From Prevotella sp. UBA5379 (GTDB lineage Bacteria; Bacteroidota; Bacteroidia; Bacteroidales; Bacteroidaceae): a stretch of 14,730 nucleotides of DNA. The stretch covers positions 3,064 through 17,793 of the forward strand of contig DHOX01000086.1 in assembly GCA_002409785.1 (NCBI GenBank), read 5' to 3'. Made by a program: the position numbers and the translations under genes. The notes under the pieces are model-generated. The model ran no database searches. It saw nothing but the letters and a program-made list of their open reading frames with translations, and was not told the origin of the DNA. The first letter of the stretch is position 1. The number at the start of each line of letters is the position of its first letter. Below are positions 9,133-14,730 of the stretch, one piece after another.

Positions 9133-10044
9133 ATGAAACCAACATTATTGCTCCTTGCAGCAGGAATGGGCAGCCGTTACGGCGGCCTGAAACAACTTGA
9201 CGGGATGGGACCTAACGGTGAGACCATCATGGACTATTCAATTTACGATGCTATCCAGTCGGGATTCGGGAAGATCGTCTTTGTTATCCGAAAAGATTTC
9301 GAGGATCAGTTCCGTAACAAAATCCTGTCTAAATATGAAGGACATGTCCCCGTAGAACTCTGTTTCCAGAGTCTGGAAGCTCTGCCAGAGGGGTTCTCTG
9401 TACCAGCTGGTCGTACCAAACCGTGGGGTACTAACCATGCCGTCATGATGGCTCGCGACATCATCAAGGAACCTTTTGCCGTGATCAACTGTGATGATTT
9501 TTATAATCGCGACTGTTTCAAGGTCATCGGCAAATTCCTTTCCGAACTTCCTGAAGGCTCCAGAAACCGCTATGCAATGGTTGGCTTCAGGGTGGGCAAC
9601 ACTCTGAGCGAGAATGGAACCGTGGCTCGTGGCATCTGCTCTACAGATGATAAAGGCGATCTGACAACGGTTGTGGAGCGTACGGAGATTATCCGTCGTC
9701 AGGATAAGGTCTGCTATAAAGATGAAAAGGGCAACTGGATCGCGGTTTCCGACAATACACCTGTGAGTATGAACGTATGGGGATTTACTCCTGATTATTT
9801 CGACTATAGCGCTGATTATTTCAAGGATTTCCTGAGAGATCCTGAAACTCAGAAAAATCCGAAGGCTGAATTCTTCATTCCTCTGATGGTCAATAAACTG
9901 ATCAATGATGGTACAGCCACTGTAAAAGTACTGGATACAACGAGCAAATGGTTTGGCGTAACTTATTCCGCTGACCGTCCGAGTGTCGTGGCAAAGATCC
10001 AGAAACTGGTTGATGATGGAGTTTATCCTAATCAACTCTTTTAA
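9133..10044 (+). CDS. Sugar-phosphate nucleotidyltransferase-like protein, substrate unknown
   Basis: A 303-residue protein of the NTP-transferase (GT-A-like) fold. The signature loop starts almost at the N-terminus: LLLAAGMGSRYGGLKQ (residues about 5-20) carries the nucleotide-binding G-x-G-x-R motif with a conserved Lys downstream, followed by GETIMDYSIYDA. INCDDFY at 118-124 supplies the paired aspartates (D121/D122) expected to bind the metal-nucleotide complex. Known family members transfer a nucleotide from NTP to a sugar phosphate or a similar phosphorylated compound. The C-terminal half (SMNVWGFTPDYF and SKWFGVTYSADRPSV) does not tell me the sugar, so I give no gene symbol. There is no signal peptide, so it should be cytoplasmic. 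It has its own promoter. nrnA starts 65 bases downstream on the same strand, probably co-transcribed since I see no terminator with a T-tract or clear promoter between them. Confidence 0.85.
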   Translation: MKPTLLLLAAGMGSRYGGLKQLDGMGPNGETIMDYSIYDAIQSGFGKIVFVIRKDFEDQFRNKILSKYEGHVPVELCFQSLEALPEGFSVPAGRTKPWGTNHAVMMARDIIKEPFAVINCDDFYNRDCFKVIGKFLSELPEGSRNRYAMVGFRVGNTLSENGTVARGICSTDDKGDLTTVVERTEIIRRQDKVCYKDEKGNWIAVSDNTPVSMNVWGFTPDYFDYSADYFKDFLRDPETQKNPKAEFFIPLMVNKLINDGTATVKVLDTTSKWFGVTYSADRPSVVAKIQKLVDDGVYPNQLF

Positions 10045-10077
10045 TCAGGACTTACGAGAAAACAACTATTGTCTATT

Positions 10078-10091
10078 CGGCCAGATGGCCG
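10078..10091 (+). other. Small GC-rich hairpin in front of nrnA
   Basis: CGGCC (10078-10082) pairs with GGCCG (10087-10091) around an AGAT tetraloop, extendable by one T-G wobble. No T-tract follows, so it is not a convincing terminator. It ends 18 bases before the nrnA ATG and just before the purine-rich AGAGGAAAG, so it could tune translation or be an mRNA end in a read-through operon. Confidence 0.3.
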
Positions 10092-10109
10092 GTAGAGGAA
10101 AGCCCATTT

Positions 10110-11144
10110 ATGGATATTAATACCTTAACAGAACAAGAAGCTGCTACCCTGAAAGAGTGGATAGCAACTTCTTCACATATTATTCTCATCGGACATAAGT
10201 CGCCGGATGGAGATGCTGTCGGCGCCAGTCTTGGGTGGGCCGAATATTTGCGTTACCTGGGTAAGGCTCCTACCGTTGTGATGCCTGATGCCTATCCCGA
10301 TTTTCTGCATTGGTTGCCGAATAATGAAAAGATTATGCGGTACGACAAGCGTCCTGATGAGGTCAGAACGCTTTTCTCCGTTGCTGATTTAGTGTTTTAT
10401 CTTGATTTCAGTGAAGAGACCCGCGTGGATGACATGACGCCTCTCTTGCAGAACTGTAAGGCTAAGAAGGTGATCATTGACCATCATCCCAGTCCTGGAC
10501 TTGAGGGTGCGCTCATTCTGTCACGTATCGGCGCAAGTTCTACCTGTGAACTGGTCTTCCGTATTGTATGGCAATTAGGAGGATTTGAGGCGATGACACA
10601 GCATTTTGCTGTCCCGGTCTATTGCGGGATGATGACGGATACGGGAGGATTTACTTATAATAGTAATGATCCCGGCATCTATTTCATCATCAGCCAGCTC
10701 CTGACAAAGCATATTGACAAGGACAAGATCTATCGTAATGTCTTCAATAACTATAGTTCCTGGGCAGTTCGTCTGCGAGGATATATCCTGTATCAGAAGC
10801 TGAATGTCTTTGACGATCTGCATGCTTCTTATTATACGATTACCCGGAAAGAACTCCGCAGTTTCCATTACATTAAAGGAGATGCGGAAGGCCTTGTCAA
10901 TGAACCTTTACGGATCAAGAAAATGAAACTGTCCGTTTCTCTGCGGGAAGATACGGATCAGGATAATCTGGTATGGGTAAGTCTTCGTTCTGTAGATAAT
11001 TTCCCGTGTGATCAGATGTCTCATGATTTTTTTAATGGCGGGGGGCATCCTAACGCCAGTGGCGGCAAACTTTTCTGTACGATAGAGGAAGCTGAAAAAG
11101 TCGTAAGAAAAGCCATAAAAGCTTATGCGGGCTTGTTACAGTAA
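10110..11144 (+). CDS. nrnA: DHH-family phosphoesterase, NrnA-like oligoribonuclease/pAp phosphatase
   Basis: A 344-residue DHH/DHHA1 protein, the usual size of bifunctional NrnA enzymes, which degrade 2-5 nt RNAs and dephosphorylate 3'-phosphoadenosine 5'-phosphate. The metal-binding residues are all visible: H29-x3-D33-x-D35 in GHKSPDGDAVGAS, D99 in YLDFSE, D124-H125-H126 in IIDHHPSP, and D177 in MMTDTGGF. The C-terminal DHHA1 domain has the substrate-binding GGGH at 310-313 within GGGHPNASGG. There is no signal peptide or membrane segment, so it is cytoplasmic and soluble. Start ATG 10110 is supported by AGAGGAAAG about 8-15 bases upstream and by the motif spacing at the N-terminus. It probably shares a transcript with the nucleotidyltransferase ahead of it. 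The NrnA assignment over other DHH phosphoesterases rests on length and motif set; the substrate is not proven. Confidence 0.9.
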   Translation: MDINTLTEQEAATLKEWIATSSHIILIGHKSPDGDAVGASLGWAEYLRYLGKAPTVVMPDAYPDFLHWLPNNEKIMRYDKRPDEVRTLFSVADLVFYLDFSEETRVDDMTPLLQNCKAKKVIIDHHPSPGLEGALILSRIGASSTCELVFRIVWQLGGFEAMTQHFAVPVYCGMMTDTGGFTYNSNDPGIYFIISQLLTKHIDKDKIYRNVFNNYSSWAVRLRGYILYQKLNVFDDLHASYYTITRKELRSFHYIKGDAEGLVNEPLRIKKMKLSVSLREDTDQDNLVWVSLRSVDNFPCDQMSHDFFNGGGHPNASGGKLFCTIEEAEKVVRKAIKAYAGLLQ

Positions 11145-11163
11145 AATCTTTTTCGTATTTTTG
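11132..11163 (+). promoter_or_regulatory. Promoter for the lipoprotein-glmM operon
   Basis: TATTTTTG at 11156-11163 is a perfect TAnnTTTG -7 box, and CTTG at 11132-11135 fits the -33 element with a 20-base spacer. The upstream element overlaps the end of nrnA. Transcription would start near 11170, leaving a leader of about 150 bases before the lipoprotein start codon. Confidence 0.65.
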
Positions 11164-11173
11164 CAAAATGATT

Positions 11174-11254
11174 CTGGTATAGCTTGCGAAGTTAGGAGGA
11201 GTGAGCGCATCAGCTCCTGAAGCGCAGGTCTTGAGCAGACCAATGATGATACAG
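11174..11254 (+). promoter_or_regulatory. Possible structured leader RNA upstream of the lipoprotein gene
   Basis: This non-coding stretch of the leader has several self-complementary parts. CTGGTAT (11174-11180) can pair with ATACAG (11249-11254) with one bulged G and close the element. AGGAG (11194-11198) can pair with CTCCT (11214-11218). GGTCT (11227-11231) pairs perfectly with AGACC (11237-11241) around a TGAGC loop. I match it to no riboswitch or ncRNA family. It lacks a T-loop TTC motif, so it is not a tRNA. Short stems like these can arise by chance, hence low confidence. Confidence 0.25.
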
Positions 11255-11276
11255 TTGCATAAAAACTTTAAGTAAT

Positions 11277-11330
11277 ATGAGCTTCGGCAATCTCTGGATA
11301 AAATCGGCGGGAAAGAAGTTCAATGAATAA
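11277..11330 (+). CDS. Possible 17-residue upstream ORF in the lipoprotein leader
   Basis: ATG 11277 to TAA 11330 would encode MSFGNLWIKSAGKKFNE. It lies wholly in the leader and overlaps the first lipoprotein ATG (11323) by 8 bases in another frame; it ends 7 bases before a second in-frame ATG at 11338. That position would suit translational coupling, but there is no good ribosome-binding site and an ORF this short can arise by chance. Confidence 0.15.
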   Translation: MSFGNLWIKSAGKKFNE

Positions 11331-12012
11331 TCTGAAAATGAATAAATTAATCGTCGTAGTATTAACATTCCTGGTAGCAGTCTTGACCTTCTCGGCATGT
11401 AGTAGTGATGAGACTTATGCCAATGAAAGAAAGACAGAACGCCATAATATTAATACTTTTATCATAACCAACGGGATTCAGGTGATCTCGGAGGATGAAT
11501 TCAAGAAGGATACGGTGACGCTCTGTGATTCAACGCATAATCAGTGGGTGTTGTTCAGCAGCACAGGTGTTTATATGCAGATCCTGGACCGGGGAGACGG
11601 TACACCTATTCAAAAGGGGCAGACCATTGATGTTCTTTGCCGTTTTGCAGAATATAATCTGAACGATCAGGCGAAGTTCAAGATTACAGATCCTTTGGTA
11701 TTGGATTCGGCTCAATTGACTGACGAATATCCTATTTCAACAAATGGAGGTCAGCCGGAAAAGCTATCGGTGACAGACAATAGTGGTACTTTTACGGCTT
11801 CCTTCGATAGTAAAACAAGTTTGATGTACAGCGCTTACAGCAGCACGGCTGTTCCAAGTGGTTGGCTGGTTCCATTGTCATACATTAATCTCGGGCGTGA
11901 TGGGCGTGTCGCTCATGTACGTCTTATTGTTCCTTCAGCAGAAGGGCAATCGTATGCATCAAGTAGTGTATATGCTTGTTTTTATGACATTACTTATATG
12001 AGAGGAAGATAA
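11323..12012 (+). CDS. DUF4827-type lipoprotein upstream of glmM
   Basis: A 229-residue predicted lipoprotein. From ATG 11323 the sequence reads a short basic start, a hydrophobic stretch (LIVVVLTFLVAVLTF), then SAC with Cys26 as the lipidation site, followed by SSDET. ATG 11338 is an in-frame alternative, but GGAAAGAAG five bases before 11323 favours the longer form. The mature part appears to belong to DUF4827, a Bacteroidales family of unknown function, recognised from overall look and genomic position rather than a search. One stretch (STGVYMQILDRGDGTPIQKGQTIDVL, about residues 84-109) resembles the start of an FKBP-type domain (GVYYKVLEEGDG-like, then KPGDTV), although the catalytic aromatic residues of an active isomerase are not evident. 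A conserved-looking Tyr/Ser-rich end contains SGWLVPLSYINLGRDGRVAHVRLIVP, also reminiscent of FKBP strands. glmM follows after 21 bases, so the two are almost certainly co-transcribed. Confidence 0.8.
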   Translation: MNNLKMNKLIVVVLTFLVAVLTFSACSSDETYANERKTERHNINTFIITNGIQVISEDEFKKDTVTLCDSTHNQWVLFSSTGVYMQILDRGDGTPIQKGQTIDVLCRFAEYNLNDQAKFKITDPLVLDSAQLTDEYPISTNGGQPEKLSVTDNSGTFTASFDSKTSLMYSAYSSTAVPSGWLVPLSYINLGRDGRVAHVRLIVPSAEGQSYASSSVYACFYDITYMRGR

Positions 12013-12033
12013 AGGTTTTTTAGGAAAGATATT

Positions 12034-13425
12034 ATGACGTTAATAAAATCTATTTCAGGAATCCGAGGTACGATCGGAGGGCATGCGGGGGATACCTTGA
12101 ACCCACTCGACATTGTAAAGTTTGTTTCTGCTTATGCTACTTTCATCCGGAAGGGTGAAAAAACTTCTGCGAGGAAGATCGTCGTCGGACGGGATGCCCG
12201 CATCTCCGGCCTGATGGTCAAGAATGTAGTTTGTGGAACACTTATGGGAATGGGTTATGATGTCCTGAATATCGGTCTGGCTACCACTCCTACCACTGAA
12301 CTGGCTGTCCGGATGAGTGGGGCTGCAGGGGGCATCATCATCACTGCCAGTCATAATCCACGGCATTGGAATGCCTTGAAACTGCTGAATAGAGATGGGG
12401 AATTCCTCACTAAGGAGGATGGAAACGAGGTGTTGGATATAGCTTCCAAAGAGAATTTTGAATATGCTGATGTAGATCATTTAGGGAGTTATACTGATGA
12501 TATGACCTTTAACAAGCGACATATTGATGCAGTATTAGCTCTGGATTTGGTTGATGTTGAGGCTATCAGAAATGCTCATTTTAAAGTGATCGTGGACACC
12601 ATTAACTCTGTCGGCGGTATTATCCTTCCAGATCTTTTGAAAGCTCTTGGCGTGGAAGCACGCTTCCTGAATGGTATACCTGATGGTAATTTTGCACATA
12701 ATCCGGAACCTCTGGAGAAGAATCTTGGCGGTATCATGGAGGCTGTCTCAAAAGGAGGCTATGATCTGGGCATCGTCGTGGATCCTGATGTTGACCGTCT
12801 GGCTTTCATTCAGGAAGACGGGAAAATGTATGGTGAAGAATATACGCTGGTCACGGTGGCCGATTATATATTGGATCATGTCAAGGGCTCTACGGTCAGT
12901 AATCTGAGTTCTACCCGTGCTTTGCGGGATGTTACGGAACGGCATGGCTGTACCTATTATGCTGCAGCCGTTGGCGAAGTGAATGTGACGACGAAGATGA
13001 AAGAGGTCGGTGCTGTCATTGGTGGAGAAGGAAATGGCGGGGTGATCTATCCGGCCTGTCATTATGGTCGTGATGCTCTTGTGGGAATAGCTTTGTTCTT
13101 GAGCAGTCTGGCTCAGAAAGGATGCAAGGTCAGTGAACTCCGGGCTACTTTCCCGAACTATTTCATGGCTAAGAACCGGATTGACTTGAAACCTACTACG
13201 GATATCAATGCTATCCTCGAGAAGGTAAAGGATCAGTATCATTCTCGGAAAGATGTCCAGGTGACAACAATAGATGGTGTCAAACTCGATTTTTCGGATT
13301 GCTGGGTTCATCTGCGTAAGAGTAATACAGAGCCGATTATCCGTGTCTATAGTGAAGCTAAATCGAAAGAGAAAGCTGATGCTATCGGCAAGCAGATTAT
13401 GCAAGAGGTCGAACAGATGCTGTAA
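12034..13425 (+). CDS. glmM: Phosphoglucosamine mutase
   Basis: A 463-residue alpha-D-phosphohexomutase, close to the family norm of about 445-460. It converts glucosamine-6-phosphate to glucosamine-1-phosphate, the step before GlmU in UDP-GlcNAc synthesis for peptidoglycan and lipid A; it acts in the cytoplasm. All four active-site regions are present: the phosphoserine loop TASHNP with Ser106, the Mg-binding DPDVDR at 250-255 (Asp250, Asp252, Asp254), the sugar-recognition loop GGEGNGG around 330-336, and the phosphate-binding RKSNTEPIIR at 428-437. ASHNPRHWNALK after the catalytic Ser is the form I know from Bacteroidota GlmM. A phosphomannomutase is the main alternative, but the N-terminal SGIRGTIGG and the NTEP motif favour GlmM. 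The start ATG 12034 follows the lipoprotein stop by 21 bases, with AGGAAAG 8-14 bases ahead. A strong hairpin terminator lies 30 bases after the stop. Confidence 0.9.
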   Translation: MTLIKSISGIRGTIGGHAGDTLNPLDIVKFVSAYATFIRKGEKTSARKIVVGRDARISGLMVKNVVCGTLMGMGYDVLNIGLATTPTTELAVRMSGAAGGIIITASHNPRHWNALKLLNRDGEFLTKEDGNEVLDIASKENFEYADVDHLGSYTDDMTFNKRHIDAVLALDLVDVEAIRNAHFKVIVDTINSVGGIILPDLLKALGVEARFLNGIPDGNFAHNPEPLEKNLGGIMEAVSKGGYDLGIVVDPDVDRLAFIQEDGKMYGEEYTLVTVADYILDHVKGSTVSNLSSTRALRDVTERHGCTYYAAAVGEVNVTTKMKEVGAVIGGEGNGGVIYPACHYGRDALVGIALFLSSLAQKGCKVSELRATFPNYFMAKNRIDLKPTTDINAILEKVKDQYHSRKDVQVTTIDGVKLDFSDCWVHLRKSNTEPIIRVYSEAKSKEKADAIGKQIMQEVEQML

Positions 13426-13455
13426 CAGCATCGGGAGAATGAATCTTGCAGAAAT

Positions 13456-13489
13456 TCAGGCAGGCTATCCGATTAGATGGCCTGCCTGA
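13456..13489. terminator. Strong hairpin terminator between convergent genes
   Basis: TCAGGCAGGCTATC (13456-13469) pairs with GATGGCCTGCCTGA (13476-13489) over 14 pairs, one of them a T-G wobble, around a 6-base loop. On the plus strand TGCGTTTTCT follows, ending the glmM transcript. On the minus strand the hairpin is followed by ATTTC, so it may also stop the converging gene, whose stop codon lies about 40 bases away. Confidence 0.85.
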
Positions 13490-13529
13490 TGCGTTTTCTC
13501 CCATATTGTTGTTTTTCAGAGTCGTTTGT

Positions 13530-14306
13530 TTAATGAAAGTGGATGACTCCTGTCGGAAGAATAGTTGTATGGTGATTCGTCAGATTCTTGCCAATGATAA
13601 TTCCGCCTTCAGCATTGATGCCCTCTCCTTGATGTTTCAGTATGGCAGTTCCGGAAATATCTTTATATCCGGTATTTGTAGTTGTTGTTTCCAGCGTTGT
13701 TTGTATAGAATTGTTTGGGTTAAGGAGAAAGGTATAACTGCTGAATTGATTCCATACGAAAAAGGAAGAAAGATTGGAGAATCTTCCTGTTTCTATATTC
13801 TCACCTAAGACGAAATGAGGAGAAAAGCGATATGTCCCTGAAAGATACAGAGAGTAGACGTTGATGGGTCGTTCATGCTTGAAATGAAGATCACCGAAAT
13901 GCGTGCCTCCTCTCAGTAAAAATTCTCTTGTTCTCCAAAGCGGAAACTCAGTTGTCGCGATGCGATATTTCATCAGTAATTCTACTTGATGCTCCTGCAT
14001 GGATATTGTCAGGGGGAGTTTGTCCGCAATAGGATAGATATAGACTGGACGTGTTCCTTGCAGAAAAACAGATGGATATTCTTTCCATAGAGAATCAACA
14101 GAAACGGGCGCCCCTGTCTGTTTGATCAGATGAAGGTCCATAGGTGTAGGGCTCGTCTTCAGATAGTCAGGATGATTAGTCTGTCTTTCTGCCTCTTGGG
14201 ACTGAGGTTTGAAAATTTGTGTCCGGATATCCTGAGCATAAATATCGAAAGGAAACAGGAAAACAACCCCTGTTACTAAAATCCATTTCAGTTGTGCTTT
14301 CCTCAT
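13530..14306 (-). CDS. Exported beta-rich protein, possibly outer-membrane associated, function unknown
   Basis: I cannot name this 258-residue protein. It begins MRKAQLKW followed by a hydrophobic core and a YAQ cleavage site at about residue 24-25, a clear signal peptide. Residues 26-110 are Pro-, Gln- and Lys-rich with few strands. From about 110 onward the chain alternates polar and hydrophobic/aromatic residues in short strands, e.g. INVYSLYLSGTYRFS, FSNLSSFFVWNQFSSYTFLL and INAEGGIIIGKN, typical of small outer-membrane beta proteins of Bacteroidota. It does not end in an aromatic residue (the last residues are IHFH), so a classic barrel signal is missing. The ATG at 14306 has AGAGAAA about 14-20 bases upstream and a TAACTTTG promoter box about 55 bases upstream. 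It converges on glmM and shares no operon in this window. Alternatives are a small barrel, a surface adhesin-like protein or a soluble periplasmic protein. Confidence 0.75.
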   Translation of the reverse strand: MRKAQLKWILVTGVVFLFPFDIYAQDIRTQIFKPQSQEAERQTNHPDYLKTSPTPMDLHLIKQTGAPVSVDSLWKEYPSVFLQGTRPVYIYPIADKLPLTISMQEHQVELLMKYRIATTEFPLWRTREFLLRGGTHFGDLHFKHERPINVYSLYLSGTYRFSPHFVLGENIETGRFSNLSSFFVWNQFSSYTFLLNPNNSIQTTLETTTTNTGYKDISGTAILKHQGEGINAEGGIIIGKNLTNHHTTILPTGVIHFH

Positions 14307-14361
14307 ATTCTATTAGTATTTCTCTATTCTGATGACTGTCAAAAGACAGAAAACCCCTATG

Positions 14362-14369
14362 CAAAGTTA
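14362..14369 (-). promoter_or_regulatory. Promoter -7 box for the minus-strand exported protein
   Basis: Read on the minus strand, positions 14369-14362 give TAACTTTG, a perfect TAnnTTTG box followed by C. A weak CAATTC at 14389-14384 is the only -33 candidate, with a short spacer. The leader would be about 50 bases. Confidence 0.55.
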
Positions 14370-14643
14370 TAATAATTATTTAGAATTGAGGAGAATTTTT
14401 TGTTAACTGTAACTTTTATAGGAAGAGACTAATAAGCAGAACCTGTACTCTTATCATTAGAAATATTCTTGTTTGATAAAAAATTACTTCTCTAGGTTAG
14501 CAATTAACATATCTCAGGGATATAATAAGTAAAAAGGCGATGGAAAGAAGGCGCATAACTAAATTGTGTCAAAGACTGTTGACCGGTTATTATTACTCCA
14601 TGATTTAAGTTTTACTTTATTCCGATGAAATCGCTTAGTGGCC

Positions 14644-14651
14644 TAATTTTG
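14644..14651 (+). promoter_or_regulatory. Possible rightward promoter at the window edge
   Basis: TAATTTTG perfectly matches TAnnTTTG, and its GG neighbours form the right arm of a GGCC-N7-GGCC palindrome (14640-14654). No clear -33 TTTG is present. A start codon in an open frame lies 39 bases downstream at 14690. Confidence 0.35.
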
Positions 14652-14689
14652 GCCCTGTATGTGTTTAAGTGTTCTTTCAGAATGGGGCT

Positions 14690-14730
14690 ATGCTTAAAGG
14701 TAATGGGTTGAGTACCATCAAAATGAAGTA
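14690..14730 (+). CDS. Possible 5' end of a gene running off the right edge
   Basis: ATG 14690 opens a frame that stays open to the window end, reading MLKGNGLSTIKMK. The frame is closed upstream by TAA at 14667-14669. The only support is the promoter-like box 39 bases upstream and the absence of another gene on this side. The visible part is too short to classify, and a chance open frame is quite possible. Confidence 0.22.
   Translation, partial: MLKGNGLSTIKMK

Larger units (their letters stand above)
14370..14730. other. Gene-poor AT-rich intergenic stretch with short palindromes
   Basis: No reading frame of convincing quality occurs here until the possible start at 14690. The stretch holds several short inverted repeats: GTTA-N4-TAAC at 14402-14413, GTCAA-N6-TTGAC at 14568-14583, CGAT-N3-ATCG at 14623-14633 and GGCC-N7-GGCC at 14640-14654. 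Apart from these and the promoter-like box at 14644 I see nothing identifiable: no tRNA, no insertion-sequence end and no terminator with a T-tract. Confidence 0.5.

Noticed and set aside
9238..10035. 265-codon minus-strand open frame opposite the nucleotidyltransferase
   Set aside because: The plus strand carries intact nucleotidyltransferase motifs. The antisense product has an Ile/His/Arg-rich composition without recognisable motifs and no promoter, so it is a shadow of codon bias.
11174..11254. tRNA-like gene
   Set aside because: Some D-arm-like bases (AGCT and GAGC) caught the eye, but there is no TTC-type T-loop, no U before the anticodon position and no seven-base acceptor stem.
12748..13431. 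227-codon minus-strand open frame opposite glmM
   Set aside because: It lies inside glmM, whose catalytic motifs are all on the plus strand, and it would begin at the terminator hairpin side without any promoter. It is a shadow frame.
13446..13808. Plus-strand frame of 120 codons after glmM
   Set aside because: It starts inside the terminator hairpin region and overlaps the convergent exported-protein gene, which has a proper signal peptide. The product is Cys-rich without motifs.
14370..14730. Insertion-sequence remnant or attachment site at the right edge
   Set aside because: I looked for terminal inverted repeats, direct repeats and transposase fragments and found only short palindromes. 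No frame resembles a transposase or integrase.

Overview
The window looks like ordinary chromosomal DNA from a member of the Bacteroidota, most likely the order Bacteroidales. The reasons are: several matches to the Bacteroides-type -7 promoter box (TAnnTTTG), start codons mostly lacking strong Shine-Dalgarno sequences, an Omp85 protein with a lipoprotein signal next to tamB (the TamL/TamB arrangement of this phylum), and a DUF4827-type lipoprotein directly in front of glmM. I cannot fix genus or species from sequence alone. I see no tRNA, rRNA, CRISPR array, insertion sequence, integrase or phage gene.

Layout. 1-833: 3' part of an unrecognised gene, open to the left edge, whose product is an internal tandem duplication of about 122 residues. 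915-1628: an exported protein with an NTF2-like N-terminal half and a TonB C-terminal domain, closed by a perfect 11-bp hairpin. 1874-6544 and 6546-8936: tamB and tamL, one base apart and evidently one operon, encoding an inner-membrane-anchored periplasm-spanning protein and its outer-membrane Omp85 lipoprotein partner. 9133-10044: a nucleotidyltransferase of unresolved substrate with a good promoter. 10110-11144: an NrnA-like DHH/DHHA1 phosphoesterase. 11323-12012 and 12034-13425: a small lipoprotein and glmM, 21 bases apart, probably one transcript from a promoter at the end of nrnA with a roughly 150-base leader that may be structured. 13456-13489: a strong hairpin terminator between glmM and a convergent minus-strand gene (13530-14306) for an exported, beta-rich protein. 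14307-14730: a gene-poor AT-rich stretch holding the minus-strand promoter and, at the right edge, a possible rightward promoter flanked by short palindromes with the start of a possible gene.

The common theme is the cell envelope. TamB/TamL concern outer-membrane biogenesis, GlmM makes glucosamine-1-phosphate for UDP-GlcNAc (peptidoglycan and lipid A), and four other products carry export or lipoprotein signals. NrnA is nucleotide housekeeping. I did not find a convincing new biological system. The items most worth a second look are the leader upstream of the glmM-linked lipoprotein, the soluble TonB-C protein, the duplicated-domain protein at the left edge, the orphan exported beta-rich protein and the palindrome cluster at the right edge.
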